Origin: Alphaproteobacteria bacterium
GTDB taxonomy: Bacteria > Pseudomonadota > Alphaproteobacteria > Caulobacterales > Caulobacteraceae
Direction: 5' to 3'
DNA: 64,000 nt
NCBI GenBank assembly: GCA_025359785.1
Contig: JANYET010000045.1
Span: forward strand, 1-64,000
Shown here: piece after piece, positions 35,822 to 44,862 of the stretch
Numbering within the stretch: the first letter of the stretch is position 1
How the letters are laid out: every line of letters begins with the position of its first letter
Program-made: the position numbers and the translations under genes
Notes under the pieces: generated by a model
Seen by the model: the letters and a program-made list of their open reading frames with translations, nothing else
Told to the model about the DNA's origin: nothing
Database searches by the model: none

Positions 35822-36457
35822 CTACGGCCTCGGCGGCGCGGAGGGAGAGAAGTCCATTGGAATAATCACCCATGTGTCCTTCGCCAGCGCGGCGGTGGAC
35901 ACTTGGCTGACCGCCGCCACAGCAGCATCGGCGGTGATCACAGGGCTGGTTGTCTTCGACGACCGGAAATAGAGAACGAAGCAGCGCTCAAATCCCTTGT
36001 CGGTCACGACGCAGCTGACTTCTGCATGGCCCCTAACACCTGGTGCGGCGGCTTTGACAGTCGGCAGGGAGACGACGCGTTCAATGCCGTTGACTGGCGC
36101 ACCGAGGGCAAAAGGAACGCGCACAGCGATAGAAATCCCAACCGGAGTGCCGTCGACAGCCCTTATGCGGCGACGGGCCGCCAGCATCCGCGCCGCATCA
36201 GCAAAACCCGAGCCGCCGGGGTTCTCCTCTCCATGGATACATTGCTTGAGCTCGCCATCCTGGCCGGCTGTGCAATGGAGCAGGGCTTCGCCACTCTGAT
36301 GCTTCCGAAATGCAAATTCAGGGAAGTAGGGACCCGCAGGGCCAAGACTGGCGTACTGACGCTCAGAAGGCGCGAGCGGCGCGAACTCGACTTCATAGAC
36401 TTTCGGCGCGGCCTCAGACGCCGACTGGAGCGCGAAGGCCATCAACATCGCGAACAC
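35822..36457 (-). CDS. Hypothetical TonB-C-like periplasmic protein
   Basis: 211 residues from a GTG with GGAGGG upstream. The N-terminus is hydrophobic (M-L-M-A-F-A-L-Q) and may be a short signal. The middle (Y-F-P-E-F-A-F-R, then G-E-A-L-L-H-C-T-A, A-A-R-x-x-I-R-A-V-D-G-T-P-V) has the alternating pattern of a TonB C-terminal domain. The second half is a diverged repeat of similar design (G-H-A-E-V-S-C-V-V-T-D-K-G). Function unknown; it may be a periplasmic partner of a transport system. It stands between two dispersed repeats. Confidence 0.6.
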   Translation of the reverse strand: MFAMLMAFALQSASEAAPKVYEVEFAPLAPSERQYASLGPAGPYFPEFAFRKHQSGEALLHCTAGQDGELKQCIHGEENPGGSGFADAARMLAARRRIRAVDGTPVGISIAVRVPFALGAPVNGIERVVSLPTVKAAAPGVRGHAEVSCVVTDKGFERCFVLYFRSSKTTSPVITADAAVAAVSQVSTAALAKDTWVIIPMDFSPSAPPRP

Positions 36458-36542
36458 TATGCCGTCCCTCCGAGGTTGCAGAAGGGTGGCACGATATGGC
36501 CGGGCGAGACCAGTGGCCCAGGAACAGACCTCGCCAACTTCA

Positions 36543-36566
36543 GCAATGGGTGGAAAGCGGCCATTG
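36543..36566. repeat. Intergenic dispersed repeat (copy B)
   Basis: GCAATGGGTGGAAAGCGGCC with trailing ATTG, a diverged copy of the motif at 35792-35815. It lies between the TonB-C-like gene and a small membrane-protein gene. Confidence 0.45.
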
Positions 36567-36599
36567 GGTCGGAGGCCGAAGTGCGGAAGCCTTCAAGCG

Positions 36600-36995
36600 C
36601 TAGTCGCGATCCCGGAATCGTCGTCGCACGCGGTCAGCCAGGCGCAGCAGACTTGGCGGCAAGGAGATCGGCTCCGGCCGTTCGAAGCGCGGTGCCGCAA
36701 GCTCGTGGCCTTCGGACGAAGGGCCACCGGTCGCGGCGGCTTTCTGCGCCTTGCGCTTGTGGCGGCGGTGCGAGAATTCGCCGAGTTGGTTGATCAGCAG
36801 CGCGGCCTCGACCACCAAGCTGAACAGGATACCGACCAGGCCCTTGCCGTGAGCAATGTTGGCGGGCAGCGTCTCGATCTTGTTGATCATTTCGAGCACC
36901 AGCCCGACCGACAGGACGGCATTGTAAGGTCGGCCGAGGTTGGTCTCGAGCCATTGGTCGAGCCAGCGCGCCCAGTCGGTGATCGCTCTGAACAT
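36600..36995 (-). CDS. Small membrane protein of unknown function
   Basis: 131 residues from an ATG behind GGGGAGGCGG. One or two transmembrane segments (about 24-40 and 50-72) are followed by a basic, Pro-rich C-terminal tail (S-H-R-R-H-K-R-K-A-Q-K) that should face the cytoplasm. I do not recognise the family. The strong ribosome-binding site and coding-like composition support a real gene. It lies directly upstream of no other gene on its strand. Confidence 0.55.
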   Translation of the reverse strand: MFRAITDWARWLDQWLETNLGRPYNAVLSVGLVLEMINKIETLPANIAHGKGLVGILFSLVVEAALLINQLGEFSHRRHKRKAQKAAATGGPSSEGHELAAPRFERPEPISLPPSLLRLADRVRRRFRDRD

Positions 36996-37129
36996 TGGCT
37001 TGCCGCCTCCCCGCTGATTTGAGTCTCAGTGTGGAAGCTAACCGACGACCGCCGGATATCGGCGCGGCGTTTCCGCAAAACTCGAAGGCATTGTACGGCG
37101 GTTGGCAGGCCTGAATCTCGATCCGGGTA

Positions 37130-40100
37130 TCAGCGCGTGGCGAGCCAGGCGGAGAAGTCGGGGTCGTCGCTCACCCGGTAGGGCCGGTCGAAGGCATCGA
37201 GGAAGAAGTGTTCCATCTCGCCCCGGTTGAAGGGCCGCGAGCCCAGGCGGCCGAACACCGCGATCTGGTGGCCGGTCTCGTCCACCGCGCGATCGCGATC
37301 AAGGCCCTTGGAGAGCGCCAGCGCCGGGGTCGGGGTCTTCGCCCAGGCGATCAGCTCCGGCTTCGGCGGCGGCGAGAAGCCGTAGAAGTTGGGCTGCGAG
37401 GAGGGGCTGGTGAGCTGGATCACCTTCAGGCCGTTCCGGCCGTCGGCGACATAGGCGAACAGCGAGGCGTTGGTGGCGCCCACGACGACGTCCTCGGCGT
37501 CATTCAACCGGCCACCGAAATCGACCTTCTGATAGACCACCGGCCGCTCAGGGGTCTTCACGTCGATGATCACCAGCCCATCCTTCTTGGCCGCCACATA
37601 GGCATAGGTGCGGGCCACATAGACGCGGCGCGCATCGGCCAGCGGCACGGTCGCGCCGGCCACCAGGACGGGCTTTTCGAGGCGGGTGACATCCACGACC
37701 TCGAGACCCCGCGCGTCGGTGACAAAGAGGTAGCGGAACTGCAGGGCCGAGGCCCGCACGTCGGGCAGCGCGAGCGACGCCACGGTGCGAGGCTTCAGAG
37801 GATCGTTCAGATCCACCACCACGAGGCCCGCGTCGGCGGCGATGTAGGCATAGTGGCCGCCCAGCGTGATGTGCCGGGCGCCCTTCAGCACGCCGCCACC
37901 GTTCCAGGTCATGGCCCGCTTCAGCGAATTGTTGCGCGGGTCACCGTCGCTCAGGGTGTCGATATTGACCGCGATCAGGCCTTCCTCGGCATCGGTGATG
38001 AAGGCGTAGTGATAGATCGGGTGGAAGGCCTGTTCCTGGTTGGCCTCACGCATCGCCGCGGTGTTGCGCAATGGGGCGATGGACTGGTTGGTCGGCAACG
38101 CCATGCAGGTGGCATTCTTCGAGCCCACGTGGGTGTCGTCGCCCAGCGGCGAGAACGGCGCGGTAACGATCTTTTCGGAGACGCCCTTGTTGGCGATATT
38201 GGCCACGTCATAGGCGCGGAAGCCGCCCTTCCCCTCGGCGACGTACATATATTCGCCGCGCTGCTGCAGGCACCGCGCCGCGCCGCCGGTCTTCTGAACG
38301 ACGTTGTTGATGTCCTCGGCCGCGTCGCCCTCGCCGCCCGCGAGACCCTTCACAAAGGGCTTGCCGCGCCGCCAGTCGATCAGCTCGCGGCCGTTCTTTT
38401 CCACATGCAGCCTGTAGAAGTCCGGATAGGCGTACTTCTGCAGGTAGGAGCCGAACACCGCCTGGGGTTCGTTCCATTCCGTCACCCGCACTGCCTCCAG
38501 CCCCTCGCCCAGGCCTACCCAGGCATGCATGCCCACGAAGTTGACGGTGTTGGTCCCGAGCAACAGCAGCTGGGCCATGATGGCGTTGTTGTCGTTGGCC
38601 GCCGAGACGTGGCAGTCGCCGCAGGTCTTGGTCTCGGTCTTGCGGACCGTGTGGGCGAAGTGCGGCGCGAAGGCCTGGCTGGAGAAGCCGCTCGCCGAGA
38701 TCGGCGGCTGCTGCACATAGATCCGCTCGCGGTTGATGTTGGTCGATGACAACACCAGCGCCGAGGACGACCGGACGGGCGCGATGGTCGAGCCCTTCAC
38801 TGTCGAATGGCGCCCAAGCTGGAACATGTCGTCACGCGCCACCTGCGGGTTATAGGTCGCGTAGTTCCGCGTCTCCTCGCCCTCGTACTTGTGGGACGTG
38901 GTCTTCCAGTTGGCCTCGATCGGCAGGTGGCAGCCGCCGCAGGAAGGCGTCCACGAGGTGTGGCAGGAATAGCATTCCATCTCGCCGTCCTTGTGGGCGA
39001 GGTTGGCCTTTTCGACGCCGGGGCCCCACTGGAAGGGCTTTCCGTTCTGGGTGATCTTGGCCATCAGCTTGGCGCGGGCGGCCTTCGGATTGAAGTCCGG
39101 GCTCGCGCGGTCCACCGAGTCCTTCACCAGGTGAACCTGCCACTCGATCTTGGGATCGACGATGGAGCGCTGCATCAGGACCCGGCGGCCGTCCTTCTCG
39201 AGCCACTCGAACCGCGACTGGCCGTCGGGATTGCGCAGCAAGGTGAGATCCGTGCCCTCCGGGGAAGCGGCGACGTTGGAGGTCCGGAGCGTCGGATAGG
39301 CCGAGACGGTGCCGTGGCAGTCGCGGCAGCCGATCTCGACGGCGTTGGCGACCTCGCCCTGGATCAGGCCCGAGCCGTGGGCGTCCTGGGAAAAGTGGCA
39401 GTCGGCGCACTGCATCCCCTTCTCGGCGTGGATGTCCATCATGTGGACGGCCTTGCCGGCCTGGCTGCCGGGCTGAGCCCATTTGTCGACGCCGATCTTG
39501 CGCCATTTCTCCGGGTCGTCGTTGGCGACGACCTTGCCGTCGGCGTCGAGCAGGGCGCCGTCACGGTCACGCTTGAAGACGCCCCGAAAATTCCAGCCGT
39601 GGCCGTGGTAGTCGGCGAACTGGGTGTCCTTGGCCTTAGGATTCAGGTCGAAGACGTTGCGCAGGAAGTCCAGGCTGGCCCACAGGCCACGGGGCGCCGC
39701 GCCCTCCGGATTACGGTCCAGGACCTTGCGGATCTCGGCCGCCGTCGGATAGCGCTGGCGCTCGGGCCACATCAGCGGCGCGTCGGCCTCATAGTCCCAC
39801 ATGGTGTAGCCGAGGTAGCTGTTCAGGAACATGTTCGGCTGGTGCATGTGACAGCTCATGCACTGGGACGTCGGGATCGCGCGGGTGAAGGCGTGCTCCA
39901 GCGGGTGGCCGGTCTCGGTCTTGCTGATCGTCGGATCGAGCGTCTGGGTCTGACCGTCGCGGCCGAATTTGGCGTAGGTCAAGCTATGCCGGGGCTCCCG
40001 GTCATTGGCGTAGACCACATGGCAGGTCGCGCAGCCGCTCTGACGGTAGTCCCCTGGCTGGTCGTTGGTGCCCATGAACCAGGTGAAGGGATCGTTCAGC

Positions 40101-41038
40101 CGGGTCTTGTGGACATTCAGCACCGGGATGGCGATGCGCAGGCCGGTGCCGGGGCCGCGATTCGACTGGCGGATATCGGGGCGGCCGGGCTCTTCCAGCC
40201 GCTGCAGGGCGCCCGTGGCGTCGGGCAGGCCTATCTCCGGGAAGGTCGGGCCGATATTGCGGCCGCCGCGCTCAAAGACCCGGAAGATGTCACTGGGCGG
40301 GGTCACCTGCCAGGTGGGCACGGGATAGAGGGTCGCCAGCGCGCCCTTGGCCTTCTGCGCGTCCGTCACGGTGCCCGGAGGCGAACCGGGCGACAGCAGT
40401 CGGGCCGGCTCGCCCTTGTCGGTGTAGGCCTCGCCGATCAGGGCCTGCTTGTTGGGCAGGACGCCGTTATTGTAGGTCGCACCCTCCAGGAACATTGCGC
40501 CCGTCGACATCAGCGAGCGCTCAGCCTTCTGGATCAGCTCCAGGTGACAGGCGCCGCAGGCCTGCCGCGCGACGCGGTAGTCGGACGGGTTCACGAACCG
40601 CACGAACTCCGGCGCCTCGCGGTTCAGCAGGGTGTAGCTCTGCTTCGGATTGGCTGAGCTCGGGAAACTCCAGGCCCTGGGATAGCGCGGAAGAACGTGG
40701 GCCTTGTCGCGCAGCGCCACATAGGCCGGCGTCCCCTTGGCGAGGCCCGCGCCGGCGGTGACCGTCGCATCGCCCCCGTGGCAGTCGGCGCAGCCCAGGA
40801 CGACGGCCGAGGACTTATGCATCGAGGGCGCGTCGGATGCGGTGTGGCAGCTTTCGCAGCCAACGCTTCTGGCGTGGGCCTCTGCCTCGGTCTCGTAGGC
40901 CGGCGCGGCGGGCGCGGTGTGATAGGCGCGGGCGACTGGTTTTTCCGCGTCGCCCGCGGCGCGTAGGCTCAGCGGCGCGGCGATCAGCAGCGCCGCCAGC
41001 GCCGCTACCCTCCAGCCGATTTTGCCCGCCCGTCGCAT
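37130..41038 (-). CDS. Large decahaem c-type cytochrome with LVIVD repeats
   Basis: 1302 residues with a signal peptide (about 1-28). Ten C-x-x-C-H sites lie between residue 61 and about 808 (CESCH, CADCH, CGACH, CATCH, CMSCH, CADCH, CRDCH, CYSCH, CGGCH, CGDCH). The last 450 residues are a beta-propeller of LVIVD-type repeats (G-L-V-V-V-D-L-N-D-P, G-L-E-V-V-D-V-T-R, G-L-V-I-I-D-V-K-T-P, G-L-K-V-I-Q-L). LVIVD propellers are usually cell-surface or periplasmic. It is the last gene of an operon, 7 bases after an outer-membrane barrel, a porin-cytochrome arrangement. I infer an outer-membrane electron carrier or a periplasmic haem oxidoreductase. Confidence 0.85.
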   Translation of the reverse strand: MRRAGKIGWRVAALAALLIAAPLSLRAAGDAEKPVARAYHTAPAAPAYETEAEAHARSVGCESCHTASDAPSMHKSSAVVLGCADCHGGDATVTAGAGLAKGTPAYVALRDKAHVLPRYPRAWSFPSSANPKQSYTLLNREAPEFVRFVNPSDYRVARQACGACHLELIQKAERSLMSTGAMFLEGATYNNGVLPNKQALIGEAYTDKGEPARLLSPGSPPGTVTDAQKAKGALATLYPVPTWQVTPPSDIFRVFERGGRNIGPTFPEIGLPDATGALQRLEEPGRPDIRQSNRGPGTGLRIAIPVLNVHKTRLNDPFTWFMGTNDQPGDYRQSGCATCHVVYANDREPRHSLTYAKFGRDGQTQTLDPTISKTETGHPLEHAFTRAIPTSQCMSCHMHQPNMFLNSYLGYTMWDYEADAPLMWPERQRYPTAAEIRKVLDRNPEGAAPRGLWASLDFLRNVFDLNPKAKDTQFADYHGHGWNFRGVFKRDRDGALLDADGKVVANDDPEKWRKIGVDKWAQPGSQAGKAVHMMDIHAEKGMQCADCHFSQDAHGSGLIQGEVANAVEIGCRDCHGTVSAYPTLRTSNVAASPEGTDLTLLRNPDGQSRFEWLEKDGRRVLMQRSIVDPKIEWQVHLVKDSVDRASPDFNPKAARAKLMAKITQNGKPFQWGPGVEKANLAHKDGEMECYSCHTSWTPSCGGCHLPIEANWKTTSHKYEGEETRNYATYNPQVARDDMFQLGRHSTVKGSTIAPVRSSSALVLSSTNINRERIYVQQPPISASGFSSQAFAPHFAHTVRKTETKTCGDCHVSAANDNNAIMAQLLLLGTNTVNFVGMHAWVGLGEGLEAVRVTEWNEPQAVFGSYLQKYAYPDFYRLHVEKNGRELIDWRRGKPFVKGLAGGEGDAAEDINNVVQKTGGAARCLQQRGEYMYVAEGKGGFRAYDVANIANKGVSEKIVTAPFSPLGDDTHVGSKNATCMALPTNQSIAPLRNTAAMREANQEQAFHPIYHYAFITDAEEGLIAVNIDTLSDGDPRNNSLKRAMTWNGGGVLKGARHITLGGHYAYIAADAGLVVVDLNDPLKPRTVASLALPDVRASALQFRYLFVTDARGLEVVDVTRLEKPVLVAGATVPLADARRVYVARTYAYVAAKKDGLVIIDVKTPERPVVYQKVDFGGRLNDAEDVVVGATNASLFAYVADGRNGLKVIQLTSPSSQPNFYGFSPPPKPELIAWAKTPTPALALSKGLDRDRAVDETGHQIAVFGRLGSRPFNRGEMEHFFLDAFDRPYRVSDDPDFSAWLATR

Positions 41039-41045
41039 GGCGCTC

Positions 41046-42896
41046 CTAGAAGCTCAGAATCGCGTTCAACAGCACCGAATAGTAGCGGCTGTCGCCACCG
41101 CTGTTTGAGAAGAGATCGCCAAAGCCCGATCCAGGATCGAAGATCGCCACGGAACCTCGGAACACCAGGTTTTGCGTCATCTGCGGCCGCCAGATCACCG
41201 ACGCTGAATAGTCCAGACCCAGGCTCTTGGGGATCGACCCCTCGTTGCGCAGGGCTTGCAGCGTCGCGGTGTTATCGAACCACAGGCGGTTGATATTACC
41301 GCTCAGCCGGATACGCGGCGTCAGGTCGATGTCCGCGCCGCCGCCCAGCAGGATGGTGCCCGGATTGTTGAAGTTGGACTGCCCCTCGTCCTTCGAAGAG
41401 CGCAGGTCGGCCAGCACGCCGTTACGTCCGTTCAGGCCGACCGCCCGGCCGCCGCCGGCGAACGGGATCGACTGGCGGATCCAATAGCTGGTGTCGGCGC
41501 CGGCGAACTGCGGATTCTCGAGGATCGCGTCGAAACCGGTTTCCTTGTTGTCGAATGGCTTGCGGTCGCCGGAGGCGTACAGCGCCGATCCCCTGAGCCG
41601 AATCCAGTTGAAGTCGTAGGAGGGCTCGACGGCGGCGAACCAGCTCTGGATACGCGCCGGCCGGCTTGTGAAGATGCTGTTGCGGTCGCGTCCGGTCGCG
41701 CTGTAGGCCGAGGCCGTCAGATTCAGCCGACCGATATGACCATCGGCATTATACCCTATATAAACAACATCATAGTCGCGCACCCTGATGTTTCCAATCA
41801 GGGCGGGGCGTACCGGAAACCCGTTGTCATCAACCTGAATCCGACCCGCCTCGCGGTTGCGGTTGTAGACCAGGCTGACCTGCGAGGTGATGCCCGGGAA
41901 CGGCAGGTCCTGACGATAGAGGTTGGCAATGAAAACGTCGTCGCGGCGCAGCTTCTGCCCGACGTCGTTCAGGCCCGAATTGGTATCCTTCTCGATCCGC
42001 CGGAAGGCCGCCAGGTTGTACTGCCACCGATTGTTGTCGCGGTCGCCGAAGAGGCGCACACCCAGTTGATTATCCTGGAAAAGAAAACCTCGGAAGTCAC
42101 TGGAAAATGGCTGGATTCCGACCCTGATGGAATCGAAGTCGTAGCGGTCCGAGACATTGTGGATGTGATAGTCGACGAAGGCTTCCTGCACACCGACGAA
42201 GGCGTCCGAGCGGCGGGGCGACCGGCTCGGGCTCACCGACAGCACGCGCCGCTCGGGGACCTCGACATAGTTGTAGTTAAAGGCCAGCGTCAGCCGGAAC
42301 TCGAGTTCCGGCGGTTTGAAGGCCGTCGAGCCCTTGGTCAGCGCCAGGCCGGTCAGGATGGTCTGGGAGACCACGAGACTGTTCGCCCGGCCGAAGGTGT
42401 CGTTGCTGCCGGGCCGGCTGGTGGTCTGGATGCTGACCGGGATGGGGAAACTACGCGGCTCGATCACGCTGTCGGAGACGCCGGTCAGGGAGAAAAACCA
42501 GTCCTTCGTTCCCTTGATCGGCCGATCACCTTTCAGAGTGTTCTGGTTGTAGGGGTCGAACCAGCGGGAATGGACGCCCACCGCCTCGATCAGCCGCCAG
42601 CGGTCGGGGATCGGAAGTTGATCGGTCGGGAAGGCCTCCGGCGGCGGCGCTGAGACGGCGTTCGGGTTGCGCGGCGGGATCTCGGCGGGCGGCAGGGCGG
42701 GGCGCCGGCCGGGCCGGCGGCGACCCTCAAGCGGTGCGGGATCGACGGGCGCATCAGGGGCCGCGGCGGCCGGCGGATCGGCGGCGGCAGAGCCTGCGGC
42801 GGCGTCGATCAGGTCGCCGATCAGGTCAGCCGCCATCGCCCGCTGGGCCAGCGGCGCGGTGACGAGCAGGAGCGCAAGGAGCAGGCCGCTCCGCAT
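41046..42896 (-). CDS. Outer-membrane beta-barrel (porin-like)
   Basis: 616 residues with a signal peptide (about 1-22) and a Pro/Ala-rich linker (about 40-90). The rest alternates hydrophobic and polar residues with aromatic girdles and ends in Phe (N-A-I-L-S-F), the Bam-recognised C-terminal signature. Segments such as F-R-L-T-L-A-F-N-Y-N-Y-V and I-R-L-S-G-N-I-N-R-L-W-F are typical barrel strands. It does not look like a TonB receptor because no plug is present. Its place directly upstream of the LVIVD decahaem gene and downstream of a haem-binding lipoprotein suggests it is the barrel partner of a trans-outer-membrane electron conduit, comparable in plan but not in sequence to MtrB. Confidence 0.78.
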   Translation of the reverse strand: MRSGLLLALLLVTAPLAQRAMAADLIGDLIDAAAGSAAADPPAAAAPDAPVDPAPLEGRRRPGRRPALPPAEIPPRNPNAVSAPPPEAFPTDQLPIPDRWRLIEAVGVHSRWFDPYNQNTLKGDRPIKGTKDWFFSLTGVSDSVIEPRSFPIPVSIQTTSRPGSNDTFGRANSLVVSQTILTGLALTKGSTAFKPPELEFRLTLAFNYNYVEVPERRVLSVSPSRSPRRSDAFVGVQEAFVDYHIHNVSDRYDFDSIRVGIQPFSSDFRGFLFQDNQLGVRLFGDRDNNRWQYNLAAFRRIEKDTNSGLNDVGQKLRRDDVFIANLYRQDLPFPGITSQVSLVYNRNREAGRIQVDDNGFPVRPALIGNIRVRDYDVVYIGYNADGHIGRLNLTASAYSATGRDRNSIFTSRPARIQSWFAAVEPSYDFNWIRLRGSALYASGDRKPFDNKETGFDAILENPQFAGADTSYWIRQSIPFAGGGRAVGLNGRNGVLADLRSSKDEGQSNFNNPGTILLGGGADIDLTPRIRLSGNINRLWFDNTATLQALRNEGSIPKSLGLDYSASVIWRPQMTQNLVFRGSVAIFDPGSGFGDLFSNSGGDSRYYSVLLNAILSF

Positions 42897-42900
42897 TCCT

Positions 42901-44862
42901 CTATTTCCCCTGACAGACGTTCTGATCCGAGGTGTCCAGGAACGGTGCGAACGGACAGTTAACGTAACGTAGACGCTGGGCCGGCGCGGGCCCGACCAAG
43001 AGCTGGTCGGCGCGGATCGCGGGGTCGGCCTGGCTGATGCCGACGCGGGTCGCAGCGTTGGCCAAGCCCAGGAACGCCACCATGTCGTCCTGGTCGATGC
43101 CGTCGCCGGAGACGCCGATACCGCCGATCAGTTTGCCGGCGCGGTAGATCGGCACACCACCCGGGAAGATCTGTAGACCGTTCTGCAGGCGGTTCTGGCC
43201 CGCAGCCACGTCAGGCAGGAACGTGCAGCGTTGCGGGGTGTCGGCGCCGGCGCCGGCTACGAAGCCCAGGTGCTGGGCGATGTTGGTGATCACCAGCGCC
43301 GACTGCAGGCCGGTCGAGAAGATCGACCATTGGCTGACCGGCCGCGACAGCGGACCGTTCGGACGCCCGACCTCGCCATCAGGGAAGGTCGACCGGGCGA
43401 GGTTGCCGATCGAGCGGACGCCAAAAGCGGTCTTGCCGGTGAGCGCGGCGGCGTCCGGGAAGAAGTCGCGGGTCTTCTGCACGAAGCCGCGTACATCGGC
43501 GCTGGGGTCGCCCAACAGGTCGGCGCCGGCGAAGGCGGCGGAGAAGAAGCTCGCCGAACGCGCCTTCTGCACGGCCACGTCCGTGCCGAACACCGAGGCG
43601 TCCGGCGCACGGATCACGCCCAGGATCACGCCACGGGTGTCCGTGACCGCGATGGTCATCTGGGCGCGGCTGTCGGTTGGCTGGCGGATCTGGCCCCGCG
43701 AATGCTGCATCACCTTGAAGCCCTCCTCCAGGAGGGCTGCGACCTCGGCGGCGGAAAGCGGTGTGGCCACCTCGGCCGAGTCGCTGCCCGCGCGCGGTGG
43801 ATAGCGGTTCTGACCGGCCCCGTTGGTGAGCACGAATCCGCCGGCGATCGAGAACTCGGCTGTCGTCGCCTGCCGAACGCCGGAACTCTCCGCCCCATAG
43901 ATTTGACCCGAAAGCACCGCGCCGCCCGGATAGTAGCCCGCGACAGCGGTCAGCGAGCCCGTCCCGGCCGGTAGTGTGGCGAACGGCGTGGCCGACGCCG
44001 GACTGACCCTGAGGGTGGCTGTGGTGGCGTCGGAATAGCGCAGCGTCGTGCCGTCCAGGCTGACGTGGTCGGCGGTGATGGTCGCCGGGGCCGAGAAGCC
44101 GGCGGTAGCCGCCAGGGCGACGTTTTCCTCGTCGTCGTTGTCGATATCCGAGACATTCGGGTCGAAACCGTAGTCGCCGTCGGACATCACGCCCACGCCG
44201 CCCACCAAGGCGCCGTTCTTGTAGAGCGGGAAACCGCCTGGATCAGCCGCGAGGCCCAACGGCGAGCGTTTCGGCCCGATCAAGGCGCCAGAGCCGCCCG
44301 CGGCGCTATAGCGGGCCGTAAGGTCAGAGCACGGCAGGGAGGAGAATTGCACCCCATAGAGCGGCCCGCTCTCCAGACCCACCGTCGCCGGGCTTGGCGG
44401 GAAATTCTGCTGCACAATCATGCTGGCGGTGCGCGTCGAGAACGCCTGACCCGAGGACGAGAGATAGGCCCCGGTGATCGCCTTGGAGATGGCCGCCGCC
44501 GCCGCTGGCGCGGTCACGCCCTGGGCGTCCAGATTGCCGCCCGGCCCTGCCCGGAGTTTCGCGGTCGCCCGCGCGCCGGTCATCGAATAGACGGCCAGCA
44601 CGTTGCCGACCCGGTCGATGACCGCGATAACGCCGGGGGTATTGCGCGCTTTCGCCTCGGCCACCGCTTGGGCCAGAATCTGCTGCACGTCGGCGACGCT
44701 CAGGGCCTCGGCGCCGGGCAAGGCGTAGACGCCAGTCGTCGTGACCGGCGTGGGCGTAGGCGTCGTGGTGGTCGTACCGCCGCCTCCGCCACCACCGCCG
44801 CAGGCCGCGAGCGCCAGGGCGGCCATCAGCGCGAGCACGGTTCCGACAGGGCCGCGTCTCAT
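42901..44862 (-). CDS. Lipoprotein with two GlcG/HbpS-type haem-binding domains
   Basis: 653 residues. Signal with lipobox L-A-A-C (Cys21), then a Gly8 run and a Thr/Pro linker, then two GlcG/HbpS-type domains (first about 45-330: V-A-E-A-K-A-R-N-T-P-G-V-I-A-V-I-D-R-V-G-N-V-L; second about 370-630: A-A-L-L-E-E-G-F-K-V-M, with A-V-T-D-T-R-G-V-I-L-G). HbpS proteins bind haem or sense redox state outside the cell. A single-domain protein is usual, so the tandem lipoprotein is uncommon. Its start overlaps the pentahaem cytochrome stop (ATGA) and the barrel gene begins 4 bases after its stop, so it is embedded in the cytochrome operon. Confidence 0.78.
   Translation of the reverse strand: MRRGPVGTVLALMAALALAACGGGGGGGGTTTTTPTPTPVTTTGVYALPGAEALSVADVQQILAQAVAEAKARNTPGVIAVIDRVGNVLAVYSMTGARATAKLRAGPGGNLDAQGVTAPAAAAAISKAITGAYLSSSGQAFSTRTASMIVQQNFPPSPATVGLESGPLYGVQFSSLPCSDLTARYSAAGGSGALIGPKRSPLGLAADPGGFPLYKNGALVGGVGVMSDGDYGFDPNVSDIDNDDEENVALAATAGFSAPATITADHVSLDGTTLRYSDATTATLRVSPASATPFATLPAGTGSLTAVAGYYPGGAVLSGQIYGAESSGVRQATTAEFSIAGGFVLTNGAGQNRYPPRAGSDSAEVATPLSAAEVAALLEEGFKVMQHSRGQIRQPTDSRAQMTIAVTDTRGVILGVIRAPDASVFGTDVAVQKARSASFFSAAFAGADLLGDPSADVRGFVQKTRDFFPDAAALTGKTAFGVRSIGNLARSTFPDGEVGRPNGPLSRPVSQWSIFSTGLQSALVITNIAQHLGFVAGAGADTPQRCTFLPDVAAGQNRLQNGLQIFPGGVPIYRAGKLIGGIGVSGDGIDQDDMVAFLGLANAATRVGISQADPAIRADQLLVGPAPAQRLRYVNCPFAPFLDTSDQNVCQGK

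Noticed and set aside
36163..36793. Overlapping small frames around the dispersed repeats
   Set aside because: They are out of frame with a plausible gene and include spurious peptides produced by the repeat.
37208..40657. Plus-strand frames of 513 and 616 codons over the decahaem gene
   Set aside because: Shadows of a gene with ten haem-binding motifs and a signal peptide.
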